From Xanthobacteraceae bacterium (GTDB lineage: Bacteria > Pseudomonadota > Alphaproteobacteria > Rhizobiales > Xanthobacteraceae), in NCBI GenBank assembly GCA_019746135.1, contig JAIESI010000282.1:1-42102 (forward strand): DNA of 42,102 nt, read 5' to 3'. This document shows, in pieces, positions 29,318 to 38,027 of the stretch. Position numbers and translations under genes: made by a program. Positions within the stretch are counted from its first letter, which is position 1; each line of letters begins with the position of its first letter. The notes below the pieces were generated by a model, which was not told the DNA's origin, searched no databases, and saw only the letters and a list, made by a program, of their open reading frames with translations.

Positions 29318-29357
29318 TTGGCGACCCAAAGCTTTCGGTGACGCAGGGAGCGCGCGG

Positions 29358-30371
29358 ATGCTTGGCATGATCGTGAAGCGGGTGCTGATCGCGGTGCCGA
29401 GCCTGATCGGCGTCGTCATCGTCACATTCCTGCTGACGCGCGCGCTGCCCGGCGATCCGGCGGCCTATTTCGCGGGACCCGCCGCGACCAAGGAGGCGAT
29501 CGAGCAGGTCCGCGTCAGTCTCGGCCTCGACAAGCCGCTGATCGTTCAGTTCGGCCGCTACGTCAGCGACCTCGCCCATGGCGACCTCGGCCATTCGCTG
29601 ACCACCGGGCAGCCGGTCGGAAAGGAGATCGCCACGCGGCTGCCGGCCTCCGCCGAGCTGACGCTGCTCGGCCTGCTGGTTTCGATGATGATCGCGGTGC
29701 CGCTCGGCATCGTCGCGGCCACACGGCCCGGCTCCCTGATCGACCACACCTGCCGCGTGGTGGCGACGGCCGGCGTGTCGCTGCCGGTGTTCTTCACCGG
29801 ACTGATCCTGGTTTACGTCTTCTACTACCAGCTCGGCTGGGCGCCCGCGCCGCTCGGGCGTCTCGACGTGTTCTTCAGTCCGCCGCCCCATGTCACCGGC
29901 TTCTATCTCATCGACAGCCTGATCGCCGGCAATCTCGAGCTGTTCGCGGCAAGCCTCAAGCAACTGATCCTGCCGGCGCTGACGCTGGCGATCTTCTCGC
30001 TCGCACCGATCGCCCGCATGACCCGCGCCTCGATGCTCGCCGTCCTCGCGTCCGATTTCGTGCGGACCGCGCGGGCGAGCGGGCTCGCGCCCTACACCGT
30101 GATCGTCACCTACGCGTTCCGCAACGCCATGATCCCGGTGGTCACCACGCTCGGCATGGTGTTCTCGTTCCTGCTCGGCGCCAACGTGCTGGTCGAGAAG
30201 GTGTTCGCCTGGCCTGGCATCGGCTCGTTTGCGGTCGAGGCGCTGATCGCCTCCGATTTCGCACCGCTGCAGGGCTTCGTTCTGACCATGGCGGTGATGT
30301 ACGTCGCGCTCAATCTCATCATCGACGTTCTTTACGGCCTGATCGATCCGCGCGTGAGGCTCGAAGCATGA
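29358..30371 (+). CDS. ABC transporter permease, DppB class
   Basis: A 337-residue inner-membrane permease with about six helices, starting MIVKRVLIAVPSLIGVVIVT in the standard DppB manner. The family motif LTRALPGDPAAYFAGP is at about 26-41, and the coupling loop DFVRTARASGLAPYTVIVTY precedes FRNAMIPVVTTLGMVF. The start is ATG 29358 with GGGAG nine bases upstream; ATG 29367 is a possible alternative. The much longer open frame that contains this gene reads through the binding-protein gene in the wrong frame and is not real. The stop overlaps the next permease start (ATGA), showing translational coupling. Confidence 0.9.
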   Translation: MLGMIVKRVLIAVPSLIGVVIVTFLLTRALPGDPAAYFAGPAATKEAIEQVRVSLGLDKPLIVQFGRYVSDLAHGDLGHSLTTGQPVGKEIATRLPASAELTLLGLLVSMMIAVPLGIVAATRPGSLIDHTCRVVATAGVSLPVFFTGLILVYVFYYQLGWAPAPLGRLDVFFSPPPHVTGFYLIDSLIAGNLELFAASLKQLILPALTLAIFSLAPIARMTRASMLAVLASDFVRTARASGLAPYTVIVTYAFRNAMIPVVTTLGMVFSFLLGANVLVEKVFAWPGIGSFAVEALIASDFAPLQGFVLTMAVMYVALNLIIDVLYGLIDPRVRLEA

Positions 30372-31252
30372 GCGACATCGCAGCACCGTCACGCCCGTCG
30401 AGCGGCCTCGTCGCGCTCATCCGCCACGGCCGCTACGTCATCGGCGAAAACAGGGTCACCGGTTTCGCGTTCGGCCTGTTCGCGCTGATCGTGTTTGCGG
30501 CGCTGTTCGGACCCACCATCGTCCCGCACGATCCGCTGGCGAGCAACACGGCCGCGGCGCTGAAGCCGCCGTCCGCGACCCACTGGTTCGGCACCGACCA
30601 GCTCGGCCGCGACGTGTTCAGCCGCGTCATCGTCGCGACCCGGCTCGACTTCTTTATCGCCATCGCCTCGGTCGCACTGGTGTTCCTGATGGGCGGGCTT
30701 GCCGGCGTCGCCGCGGGCTTCTTCGGCGGCTGGACCGATCGCATCGTCGGCCGCATCGCCGATACCATCATGGCGTTCCCGCTGTTCGTGCTGGCGATGG
30801 GCATCGTCGCGGCGCTCGGCAACACCGTGCAGAACATCATCCTCGCCACCGCGATCGTGAACTTCCCGCTTTATGCCCGCGTGGCGCGCGCCGAAGCCAA
30901 TGTCCGGCGCGAGGCCGGCTTCGTGCAGGCCGCGCGGCTGTCCGGCAACGGCGAGGCCCGCATCCTGCTCGGCCATGTGCTGCCGAACATCATGCCGATC
31001 ATGATCGTGCAGATGTCGCTGACCATGGGCTACGCGATCCTCAACGCCGCGGGCCTGTCGTTCATCGGCCTCGGCGTCCGGCCGCCGACCGCGGAATGGG
31101 GCATCATGGTTGCCGAAGGCGCGGCCTTCATGGTGTCGGGCGAGTGGTGGATCGCGTTCTTTCCAGGCATCGCGCTGATGGTCGCCGTGTTCTGCTTCAA
31201 CCTGCTCGGTGATGGTTTGCGCGACATCGTCGATCCGCAACGACGGACCTGA
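30368..31252 (+). CDS. ABC transporter permease, DppC class
   Basis: A 294-residue second permease with the DppC pattern: a soluble N-terminal tail (1-35), membrane helix (about 36-55), LKPPSATHWFGTDQLGRDVF (about 66-85), five further helices and the coupling loop EAGFVQAARLSGNGEARILL (about 181-200) followed by HVLPNIMPIMIVQ. It pairs with the DppB-class permease, whose stop overlaps this start, to form the channel of the importer. Nine bases separate it from the fused ATPase. All features are standard for the family; nothing in the sequence shows the substrate. Confidence 0.92.
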   Translation: MSDIAAPSRPSSGLVALIRHGRYVIGENRVTGFAFGLFALIVFAALFGPTIVPHDPLASNTAAALKPPSATHWFGTDQLGRDVFSRVIVATRLDFFIAIASVALVFLMGGLAGVAAGFFGGWTDRIVGRIADTIMAFPLFVLAMGIVAALGNTVQNIILATAIVNFPLYARVARAEANVRREAGFVQAARLSGNGEARILLGHVLPNIMPIMIVQMSLTMGYAILNAAGLSFIGLGVRPPTAEWGIMVAEGAAFMVSGEWWIAFFPGIALMVAVFCFNLLGDGLRDIVDPQRRT

Positions 31253-31261
31253 GCAGCAGCC

Positions 31262-33010
31262 ATGACCGCGATCCCGCTGCTCGACGTGCGCGACCTGACG
31301 GTGGAGTTCACCACCCGCCGCGGCATCGTCAAGGCGGTGCAGCACGTCGACCTCACCATCGCCAAAGGCGAAACCGTCGGCATCGTCGGCGAATCAGGCT
31401 CCGGCAAGTCGGTGACCTCCTACGCCGTGATGCGCATTCTCGATCGCGCCGGCCGGATCGCCGACGGCGCGGTGATGTTCACCAACATCGACGTCCGCAA
31501 CGCCGGCGAGGACGAGATGCGCGAGCTGCGCGGCCGCGAAATCTCGATGATCTTCCAGAACCCGCGCGCGGCACTCAATCCGATCCGCAAGGTTGGCCAT
31601 CAGATCGAGGACGTGCTGCTGGAGCACGTCAAGGCCGCGCCGTCCGAAGCGCCCGAAAAGGCGATCGAGCTGCTCGAACAGGTCCGTATCGCCCGGCCGC
31701 GCGAGCGCTATCACGCCTATCCGTTCGAGCTTTCCGGCGGCATGTGCCAGCGCATCGTCATCGCGCTGGCGCTCGCCTGCCGGCCGCAGCTTCTCATTGC
31801 CGACGAGCCGACCACCGGCCTCGACGTCACCACCCAGAAGACGGTGATGGAGCTGATCGTCGAGCTCACCCGCGAGCGCGGCATGTCGACGATCCTGATC
31901 ACCCACGATCTGGGCCTGGCCGCGACCTATTGCGACCGCGTCGTGGTGATGGAGAAGGGCCACGTGGTGGAGACCGCGACCTCGCGGGCGATCTTCACCG
32001 CGCCGTCCCACCAATACACGCGCAAGCTGATGCGGGCGACGCCACGCCCCGGCGTCTCGCTGCGCGATCTCCTGCCGGAAGCCGACGTGCCTGTCGGCGC
32101 AACCGTCGCCAAGCTCAATGTCGCCGAGCGGAAGCCGCTGCTCGTGGTCGACAAGCTGGTGAAGGAATACCCGCGCAAGGGCCTCGAAGGCTTCGGCGGC
32201 GCGATCAGGAAGGCGCTGCGGCGCGGACCCGCGCCAGAGCCAGACGTATTCCGCGCGGTCGACGGCATCAGCTTCGATGTCCATCGCGGCGAGAGCGTCG
32301 GTCTGGTCGGCGAATCCGGCTGCGGCAAGTCCACCACCTCCACCATGATCATGCGGCTGATCGACACGACCGACGGCACGATCATGTTCGACGGCGAGAA
32401 CATCGGCGAAATCCCGGCCAAGCAGTTTGCGCGATTGCCGTTGCGCAAGCGCATCCAGATGGTGTTCCAGGACCCGACCGACAGCCTCAATCCGCGGTTC
32501 ACCGCGGCGCGTGCCATCGCCGATCCGATCCTGCAGCTCGGCAACATCAAGGGCCGCAACGCGGTCCGCGCGCAGTGCGAGGAGCTCGCGACGCAGGTCG
32601 GTTTGCCGCTGGAGCTGCTCGACCGCTTCCCGCACCAGCTGTCCGGCGGCCAGAAGGCGCGCGTCGGCATCGCCCGCGCCATTGCGCTCAAGCCCGACCT
32701 GATTATCCTTGACGAGCCGACTGCAGCATTGGACGTTTCGGTCCAGGCCGTGGTTCTCAACCTGCTGCAAGACCTCAAGGACACGCTGGGCATGAGCTAT
32801 CTGTTCGTCTCGCACGACCTCAACGTGGTGCGCCTCCTCTGCGACCGCGTCATCGTCATGCGCGCCGGCAAGATCGTCGAGGAAGGCCCGACCGAGCGGG
32901 TGCTGTTCTCACCCGAAGCCGACTACACCCGCGAGCTCTTGGCCGCGATCCCGCACCCGGACTTCGGGCCGGAGCAGACGGAAGCAAGCCGGGCGGCGGC
33001 CCGATCATGA
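31262..33010 (+). CDS. Fused double ATP-binding protein of a dipeptide-class ABC importer
   Basis: A 582-residue protein containing both ATPases (DppD-like then DppF-like) in one chain, as in GsiA. First half: Walker A GESGSGKS (43-50), signature LSGGMCQR (157-164), Walker B LLIADEPTTGLD (177-188), then the C-terminal oligopeptide-transporter extension. Second half: Walker A GESGCGKS (350-357), signature LSGGQKAR (460-467), Walker B IILDEPTAALD (481-491). Both halves look catalytically complete. The first signature carries a cysteine after GGM, a mild oddity. Its stop overlaps the ATG of the AtzG-like gene, tying the importer to the amidase genes. Confidence 0.93.
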   Translation: MTAIPLLDVRDLTVEFTTRRGIVKAVQHVDLTIAKGETVGIVGESGSGKSVTSYAVMRILDRAGRIADGAVMFTNIDVRNAGEDEMRELRGREISMIFQNPRAALNPIRKVGHQIEDVLLEHVKAAPSEAPEKAIELLEQVRIARPRERYHAYPFELSGGMCQRIVIALALACRPQLLIADEPTTGLDVTTQKTVMELIVELTRERGMSTILITHDLGLAATYCDRVVVMEKGHVVETATSRAIFTAPSHQYTRKLMRATPRPGVSLRDLLPEADVPVGATVAKLNVAERKPLLVVDKLVKEYPRKGLEGFGGAIRKALRRGPAPEPDVFRAVDGISFDVHRGESVGLVGESGCGKSTTSTMIMRLIDTTDGTIMFDGENIGEIPAKQFARLPLRKRIQMVFQDPTDSLNPRFTAARAIADPILQLGNIKGRNAVRAQCEELATQVGLPLELLDRFPHQLSGGQKARVGIARAIALKPDLIILDEPTAALDVSVQAVVLNLLQDLKDTLGMSYLFVSHDLNVVRLLCDRVIVMRAGKIVEEGPTERVLFSPEADYTRELLAAIPHPDFGPEQTEASRAAARS

Positions 33011-33273
33011 CGCGGCGTCCGAAGAAGCAGCGGATTGTACGCAAGGCCGCCAGGACCGCAAAGCGCGCCAAGCTGGCCAAACGGGTCAAACCGCTTGCGC
33101 ATCCAATCGACCCGTTCATCGTCGCAGGGGCCAGCGCGCTCGAACTCAAGATCGACAAGGCCTGGCTGCCGGCCGTTCGCAGCCACCTGGAGGTGACGCT
33201 GCGCCACGGCACGCTGGTCGCTGGCTTTCCGTTGCCGGACGAGACCGAGCCGGCGCCCGTGTTCGAGGCCTGA
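33007..33273 (+). CDS. atzG: AtzG-like small subunit (DUF4089)
   Basis: An 88-residue protein. Residues about 36-88 match DUF4089/AtzG, including the conserved KAWLPAVRSHLEVTL and the ending VAGFPLPDETEPAPVFEA. AtzG is a small, transamidosome-like partner needed for folding of AtzE, the 1-carboxybiuret hydrolase of cyanuric-acid breakdown; the related HpxX works with an amidase in purine catabolism. Unusually, the first 29 residues are a lysine/arginine-rich tail (RRPKKQRIVRKAARTAKRAK), making the protein longer than the roughly 68 residues of typical AtzG. The ATG overlaps the ATPase stop, and the AtzE-like gene follows after nine bases. The pairing with AtzE makes the call secure; the exact substrate is not. 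Confidence 0.85.
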   Translation: MTRRPKKQRIVRKAARTAKRAKLAKRVKPLAHPIDPFIVAGASALELKIDKAWLPAVRSHLEVTLRHGTLVAGFPLPDETEPAPVFEA

Positions 33274-33282
33274 GGCGCGACG

Positions 33283-34665
33283 ATGGACTGGGCCAGCGCC
33301 GCAGAGATCGCCCGCGCCGTTTCGAACGGCGAGCGAAGCGCGATTTCGATCACTGAAGCGGCGCTCGCGCGCATCGGCCGGCTCAATCCGAAGCTGAACG
33401 CCTTCACCGAGGTGGTCGCGAAGCGCGCCCGCGCCAAGGCACGCGCGGTCGACAGCGCCCGGAGCGAAGGCAAGGCGCTCGGACCGCTCGCCGGCGTGCC
33501 GTTCGCGGTCAAGAACCTGTTCGACGTGGCCGGGCTCGCCACGCTCGCAGGCTCCAAGATCAACCGCGATCACAAGCCTGCGGCCCACGACGCGACATTG
33601 ATCGAGCGTCTCGAGGCGGCCGGCGCGGTGCTGGTCGGCGCGCTCAACATGGGCGAATACGCCTACGACTTCACCGGCGAGAACGTGCACGACGGCGCCT
33701 CGCGCAATCCGCACGATCCCGGCCGGATGACCGGCGGCTCCTCCGGCGGCTCGGCCGGTGCGGTGGCCGGCGGCCTCGTGCCGCTCGCGCTCGGCTCCGA
33801 CACCAACGGCTCGATCCGCGTGCCGTCGTCGTTCTGCGGCATCTTCGGGCTGAAGCCGACCTATGGCCGCCTGTCGCGGGCGCGCACCTTCCCGTTCGTT
33901 TCGAGCTTCGATCATCTCGGCCCGTTCGCGCGCAGCACCGCGGACCTTGCGCTGGCTTACGACGCCATGCAGGGCGCAGATCCGGACGATCCGGCCTGCG
34001 CCGGCCGGCCGGTCGAACCTGTCGCGCCGGCGCTGGCGCTTCGGATCGACGGCCTGCGAATTGCGGTTGCCGGTGGCTATTTCCGCAAAGGCGCCTCGCC
34101 GGAAGCCAGCGAGGCCATGGCGATCGTCGCCAAGGCGCTCGGCGCAATGCGTGAGATCGAAATTCCGGAAGCCGAGCGCGCGCGTTCCGCGGCCTACGTC
34201 ATCACCGCAACCGAAGGCGCGGCGCTGCATCTCGACAGGCTTCGCACGCGCGCCCGGGACTTCGATCCCGCGGTGCGGGACCGGCTGATCGCGGGCGCGA
34301 TGGTGCCGGCAGCGCTGGTCAACCATGCGCAGAAATTCCGCCGCTGGTATCGCGCGCAGGTCCTGAAGCTGTTCGATGACGTCGACGTCATTCTTGCGCC
34401 GGCGACGCCCTGCACCGCGCCGAAAATCGGCCAGCAGACCTTCGTGCTCGATGGCGTGGAGATGCCGCTGCGCCCGAACATCGGCATCTACACCCAGCCG
34501 ATCTCGTTCATCGGCCTGCCGGTCGTGGCGGCACCGGTGCCGCTCAAGCCGCTGCCGATCGCGGTCCAGATCATCGCTGCACCGTGGCGCGAGGACGTGG
34601 CGCTGCGGGTCGCCCATGCGCTGGAGCAGTCCGGCGTCGCGCTGGCGCCGCGGCCGAATATCTGA
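33283..34665 (+). CDS. atzE: AtzE-like amidase (1-carboxybiuret hydrolase family)
   Basis: A 460-residue amidase-signature enzyme. The catalytic triad is visible: K77 in GVPFAVKNLFDVAG, cis-serine S153 in MTGGSSGGSAGAVAGG and nucleophile S177 in SDTNGSIRVPSSFCG, with the normal 24-residue spacing between the serines. The ENVHDGASRNPHDPGR segment and the AtzG-like gene directly upstream place it with AtzE rather than GatA. AtzE deaminates 1-carboxybiuret to 1,3-dicarboxyurea; in hpx-type clusters relatives act on ureide products of purines. Here it follows an ABC importer and precedes a GntR regulator, with an AtzF-like enzyme on the opposite strand, which supports a ureido-compound pathway. 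The regulator starts seven bases after its stop. Confidence 0.85.
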   Translation: MDWASAAEIARAVSNGERSAISITEAALARIGRLNPKLNAFTEVVAKRARAKARAVDSARSEGKALGPLAGVPFAVKNLFDVAGLATLAGSKINRDHKPAAHDATLIERLEAAGAVLVGALNMGEYAYDFTGENVHDGASRNPHDPGRMTGGSSGGSAGAVAGGLVPLALGSDTNGSIRVPSSFCGIFGLKPTYGRLSRARTFPFVSSFDHLGPFARSTADLALAYDAMQGADPDDPACAGRPVEPVAPALALRIDGLRIAVAGGYFRKGASPEASEAMAIVAKALGAMREIEIPEAERARSAAYVITATEGAALHLDRLRTRARDFDPAVRDRLIAGAMVPAALVNHAQKFRRWYRAQVLKLFDDVDVILAPATPCTAPKIGQQTFVLDGVEMPLRPNIGIYTQPISFIGLPVVAAPVPLKPLPIAVQIIAAPWREDVALRVAHALEQSGVALAPRPNI

Positions 34666-34672
34666 GGCAATA

Positions 34673-35335
34673 ATGAGCATTGCGATCCGCGACAGCCGCC
34701 GCACGCTCGCCGAGGTCTTGAAGCTTCACCTCGCCGACGAGATCGTCCGCGGCACGCTCACGCCCGGCGCAACGCTCGACGAGATGGAGCTGGCGCGGCG
34801 CTTCAGCGTGTCGCGCACGCCGGTGCGCGAGGCGATCCGCCAGCTTGCGGCGAGCGGGCTGATCGAGGCGCGCGCACACCGCGCCGCGGTGGTGGCGCAG
34901 CCGTCCGAGGAGCGGCTCAACGGCATGTTCGAGGCGATGGCCGAGCTCGAGGCGCTGTGCGCGGGCTTTGCCGCCGAACGGATGACCACGCCCGAACGCC
35001 GCGCGCTGGAGCTGGTCCACGAGGAAATGCGGGCCTTGATCCAGACCGGCGATCCGCAGCGCGTTCACGAGGTCAACGAGGCGTTCCACAGCGCGATCTA
35101 TGCGGGCGCGCACAACAACTATCTCGCCGAGATGACGGTCGCGACGCGCTCGCGCGTTCAGCCGTTCCGCCGCGCCCAGTTCCGCACGCTGGGACGACTC
35201 GCAAAATCGCATGCCGAGCACGACCGCGTGGTCGCAGCGATCCTGCGCGGCGAGCGCGAGCGCGCGGCAACGGCGATGCACGAGCACATCGGCACGGTGC
35301 GCGAGACCTACGAGGTCTACGCGAGCTCGCTTTAG
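34673..35335 (+). CDS. GntR family transcriptional regulator, FCD subgroup
   Basis: A 220-residue regulator. The winged helix-turn-helix (about 8-75) has LTPGATLDEMELARRFSVSR then TPVREAIRQLAASGLIEAR. The FCD domain (about 85-210) has the metal/ligand positions around VNEAFHSAIYAGAHNNYL and KSHAEHDRVVAAIL. The start is ATG 34673, with GAGG upstream inside the end of the amidase gene; the longer open frame reads the amidase in the wrong frame. As last gene of the importer-amidase run, it probably controls that run in response to an intermediate, perhaps through the site at 27417. It converges with the AtzF-like gene and the two stops overlap (TAG 35333-35335, TAA 35334-35332). Confidence 0.9.
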   Translation: MSIAIRDSRRTLAEVLKLHLADEIVRGTLTPGATLDEMELARRFSVSRTPVREAIRQLAASGLIEARAHRAAVVAQPSEERLNGMFEAMAELEALCAGFAAERMTTPERRALELVHEEMRALIQTGDPQRVHEVNEAFHSAIYAGAHNNYLAEMTVATRSRVQPFRRAQFRTLGRLAKSHAEHDRVVAAILRGERERAATAMHEHIGTVRETYEVYASSL

Positions 35336-37137
35336 CCCGCCGCGGCTTTGGTTCGCGCGAGATAATTGCGCCAGCCGCCGAAGCTCGAGATGTCGGCCGC
35401 GCCCGAGACCGCGTCTGCCTCGACCAGAAATCCCTTGACGGTGCGGCCGTCGGCGAGCCGCAGCGTGCCGATCGCCATCGGCGGCGGGATCGCCGCGACA
35501 AACTCGCCGAAGCCTTCGGCGCGCAGCGCCCAGACCTCGAGCGCGATCGCGCTGCCCTGCCCCTGCGCGACGCGCAGCAGCCCCGGCTTCGGCGGATTGC
35601 TCGCAGCCAGCGCATAAAGCCGGTAATCAGGCGCGGTCGCCGTCTCCTCGAGAAGCCGCGCGCCGCGCGCCTTGAGCTCGCCGTTGAGCGGCATGCCGGA
35701 CAGATGCGCCCCGACGACGGCGATGGCGATCTCGCCCGCCGCGGGCACAGACGATAGTGCCGCGAGCGGCGGCTGCGGCCGTCGCAGCGCGCCCATCGGC
35801 AGGCCGGTGTCGGCATGAAAGGCGCGACCGATCGAGGCCACGAGCCCGTCGTGCCCGCCCGGGGCGAGCAGCGTCACGCCGAACGGAATGCCGTCGTCGC
35901 GCATCGCGGCCGGCACCGCAAGACCGCAGAGATCGAGCAGATTGACGAAATTGGTGTAGGTGCCGAGCCGGCTGTTGAGCTGGATCGGGTCGGCCAGCAC
36001 CTGCTTCACGGTGTAGGACGTCGGCGCGGTCGGCAGCAGCAGCGCGTCGACGGAGCGGAACGTCACGTCGCGCACCCGGCGCAATGCCTCGAGCTTGTAG
36101 AACGCCGTGAACGCATCGACCGCGCTCGGCCGCGCGCCCGGCACGATGATCTCCCGGGTCACCGGATGGATCGATTCCGGTGACGATGCCAAAAGCGACT
36201 TGATGGCGATGTAGCGCTCCGCGACCCACGGCCCCTCGTAGAGCAGCCGCGCGGTCTCGTAGAACGGCTCGATATCGACCTCGACAATCTCAAGGCCGAG
36301 CGCCACGGCCCGCGCGATCGCCTGCTCGTAGGCGGCAGCCGACGCGCGGTCGCCGAAAAACACGCGCTGGCCCGCGATCGGCACGCCGAGCCGCGTGCCT
36401 CTGGCGAAGGCGCCGGCCGGCTTCAGCGGCCGCGCCCGCGAATAAGGATCGGCCGCGTCGGGACCGGCCATGACGGCGAGCGCCGCCCAGGCGTCGTCGG
36501 TGGTCAGCGCAAAGACCGAGACACAATCGAGCGAGCGGCAGGCCGGCACGACGCCGGCGGTCGAAATCAGGCCGAGGCTCGGCTTGAGGCCGACGATGTT
36601 GTTGAGGCCCGCGGGCACGCGGCCGGAGCCTGCGGTGTCGGTGCCGAGCGACAACGGCACGAGACCGGCGGCCACGGCCACCGCCGATCCCGAGCTCGAT
36701 CCGCCCGGGACCAGCTCCGGATTGATCGCATTGCGCGGCACGCCGTAGGGCGAACGCACGCCGACCAGCCCGGTCGCGAACTGGTCGAGATTGGTCTTGC
36801 CGATGACGATCGCGCCGGCGCGGCGGAGTCTTGCGACGGCGGTCGAGTCGCGCGTGGGCTTATAGGAGAACGCCGGACAGGCGGCGGTGGTCGGGAAACC
36901 TTCGGCGTCGATGTTGTCCTTGACCGCGACCGGCACGCCGAACAGGGGGCGGTCCGTTGCACCGCCCGCTTCCAGCGCCTTTGCCTCGGCGATGGCATCC
37001 TGCTCGTCCCGCAGGCTGATGAACAGCGCGGGATCGTCGTGGGCGCGAATGCGTTCGAACGTCCGCGCCACGGTCTCCGCAGGACGCACCGCCCTGGAAC
37101 GATGCGCGTGGAGAATTTCGGAAACCGTTTGCGTCAA
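35332..37137 (-). CDS. atzF: Allophanate hydrolase (AtzF family)
   Basis: A 601-residue two-domain enzyme. The amidase domain (about 1-440) has K73 in GVPVAVKDNIDAEG, S147 in LVPGGSSSGSAVAVAAG and nucleophile S171 in GTDTAGSGRVPAGLNN. The stretch DQFATGLVGVRSPYGVPRN is characteristic of allophanate hydrolases. The C-terminal domain (about 455-600), with VVGAHLSGMPLNGEL, matches the AtzF/DUR1,2 extension. AtzF hydrolyses allophanate or 1,3-dicarboxyurea to ammonia and CO2, the step after AtzE. The start is TTG 37137, because an in-frame stop lies eight codons upstream and no ATG fits; the ribosome site is weak. It lies opposite the atzG-atzE unit and 94 bases after the aldolase gene on its own strand. 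Confidence 0.9.
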   Translation of the reverse strand: MTQTVSEILHAHRSRAVRPAETVARTFERIRAHDDPALFISLRDEQDAIAEAKALEAGGATDRPLFGVPVAVKDNIDAEGFPTTAACPAFSYKPTRDSTAVARLRRAGAIVIGKTNLDQFATGLVGVRSPYGVPRNAINPELVPGGSSSGSAVAVAAGLVPLSLGTDTAGSGRVPAGLNNIVGLKPSLGLISTAGVVPACRSLDCVSVFALTTDDAWAALAVMAGPDAADPYSRARPLKPAGAFARGTRLGVPIAGQRVFFGDRASAAAYEQAIARAVALGLEIVEVDIEPFYETARLLYEGPWVAERYIAIKSLLASSPESIHPVTREIIVPGARPSAVDAFTAFYKLEALRRVRDVTFRSVDALLLPTAPTSYTVKQVLADPIQLNSRLGTYTNFVNLLDLCGLAVPAAMRDDGIPFGVTLLAPGGHDGLVASIGRAFHADTGLPMGALRRPQPPLAALSSVPAAGEIAIAVVGAHLSGMPLNGELKARGARLLEETATAPDYRLYALAASNPPKPGLLRVAQGQGSAIALEVWALRAEGFGEFVAAIPPPMAIGTLRLADGRTVKGFLVEADAVSGAADISSFGGWRNYLARTKAAAG

Positions 37138-37231
37138 CTTGGATACCAGAAGGCGAAGCTAATGACGTGAATCCCGGCCGGCGCATTCAAGCACAAATGC
37201 GCTCACCTGAAAACCCGCAGCCCGGAAACGG

Positions 37232-37960
37232 CTAAGCCTCCTTCAACGCCTCCGCCTTCCACACCTCCCAGGAGTCGTCGAGGCGCTTGGGATCCTGCAT
37301 CTCGTCCGGCGCGATGTACTTGATCGGACGCTTGAACGACAGCGCCGTGGCCAGTTGCTGGGCATTGACCTCGGTGTAGAGCGCGCGGTGCACCGCCCGC
37401 CGGATGTCCGGCGCGACCACCACGTTGCCGTGTCCGCGCATCAGCGCCACCGGGCCCTTGCCGAGCGTCTTCGCCAGCGAGGCGCCCTGCGTGTTGTTGG
37501 TTACCAGCAGGCCCTGGGTCATGCCGCAATCGCGGATCTCCCACAGCGGGACCTCTTCGCAGAGAAACGAGGCGATGTGCGAGATGCCGCGCAGCGGCTC
37601 GCCGGTGACGCTGAACGGGATCATGGTCGGCGAATGGCTGTGCACCACGGCGTTCACGTCCGGCCGGGCGCGATAGGCCTGGCCATGGATGAAGCGCTCC
37701 AGGAACGCGCGCTTGCTCGGATCGACTTGGTTGGACTCAAGATCGAACTCGGTGATGTCCTCGGCCGAGACGAGCGCCGGCGCGCGGGCGCGCGACAACA
37801 GGTAGCGCTCCGGATTTTTGGGATGGCGGATGCTGACATGGCCCCAGGCGTCGAGCACGCCGTAATGCGCGAGAATGCGGCTTGCGGCCACGAGGTCGTC
37901 GATCACGGCCCGATCGACCGGACCGCCGGAGGCAGGAGGAGTATCGGCCAAGGAATTCAC
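37232..37960 (-). CDS. Class II aldolase/adducin family protein
   Basis: A 242-residue zinc-dependent aldolase-fold protein. Zinc ligands are H107 and H109 in AVVHSHSPTMIPFSV and H177 in LMRGHGNVVVAP; E88 in FLERFIHGQAYRARP stands at the usual catalytic acid position, and DAWGHVSIRHP (38-48) is the N-terminal family motif. Members include fuculose-phosphate and rhamnulose-phosphate aldolases, but many bacterial ones of this size are decarboxylases or epimerases of unknown substrate. The start is GTG 37960, with no strong ribosome site. It lies 67 bases after a Bug receptor gene on the same strand, a common pairing that suggests the receptor's carboxylate is its substrate or precursor. Confidence 0.87.
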   Translation of the reverse strand: MNSLADTPPASGGPVDRAVIDDLVAASRILAHYGVLDAWGHVSIRHPKNPERYLLSRARAPALVSAEDITEFDLESNQVDPSKRAFLERFIHGQAYRARPDVNAVVHSHSPTMIPFSVTGEPLRGISHIASFLCEEVPLWEIRDCGMTQGLLVTNNTQGASLAKTLGKGPVALMRGHGNVVVAPDIRRAVHRALYTEVNAQQLATALSFKRPIKYIAPDEMQDPKRLDDSWEVWKAEALKEA

Positions 37961-38027
37961 CCGGAGTTTGAGTTTCGAACGATGCAGCGGGGCGGCAGAC
38001 TACTTGAGGCCGCGCGGAAGTGCCACG

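Noticed and set aside
27963..29357. Long upstream extension of the DppB-class permease
   Set aside because: It reads the binding-protein gene in a wrong frame as an arginine-rich string. The permease proper starts at 29358 with a ribosome site and a family-typical N-terminus.
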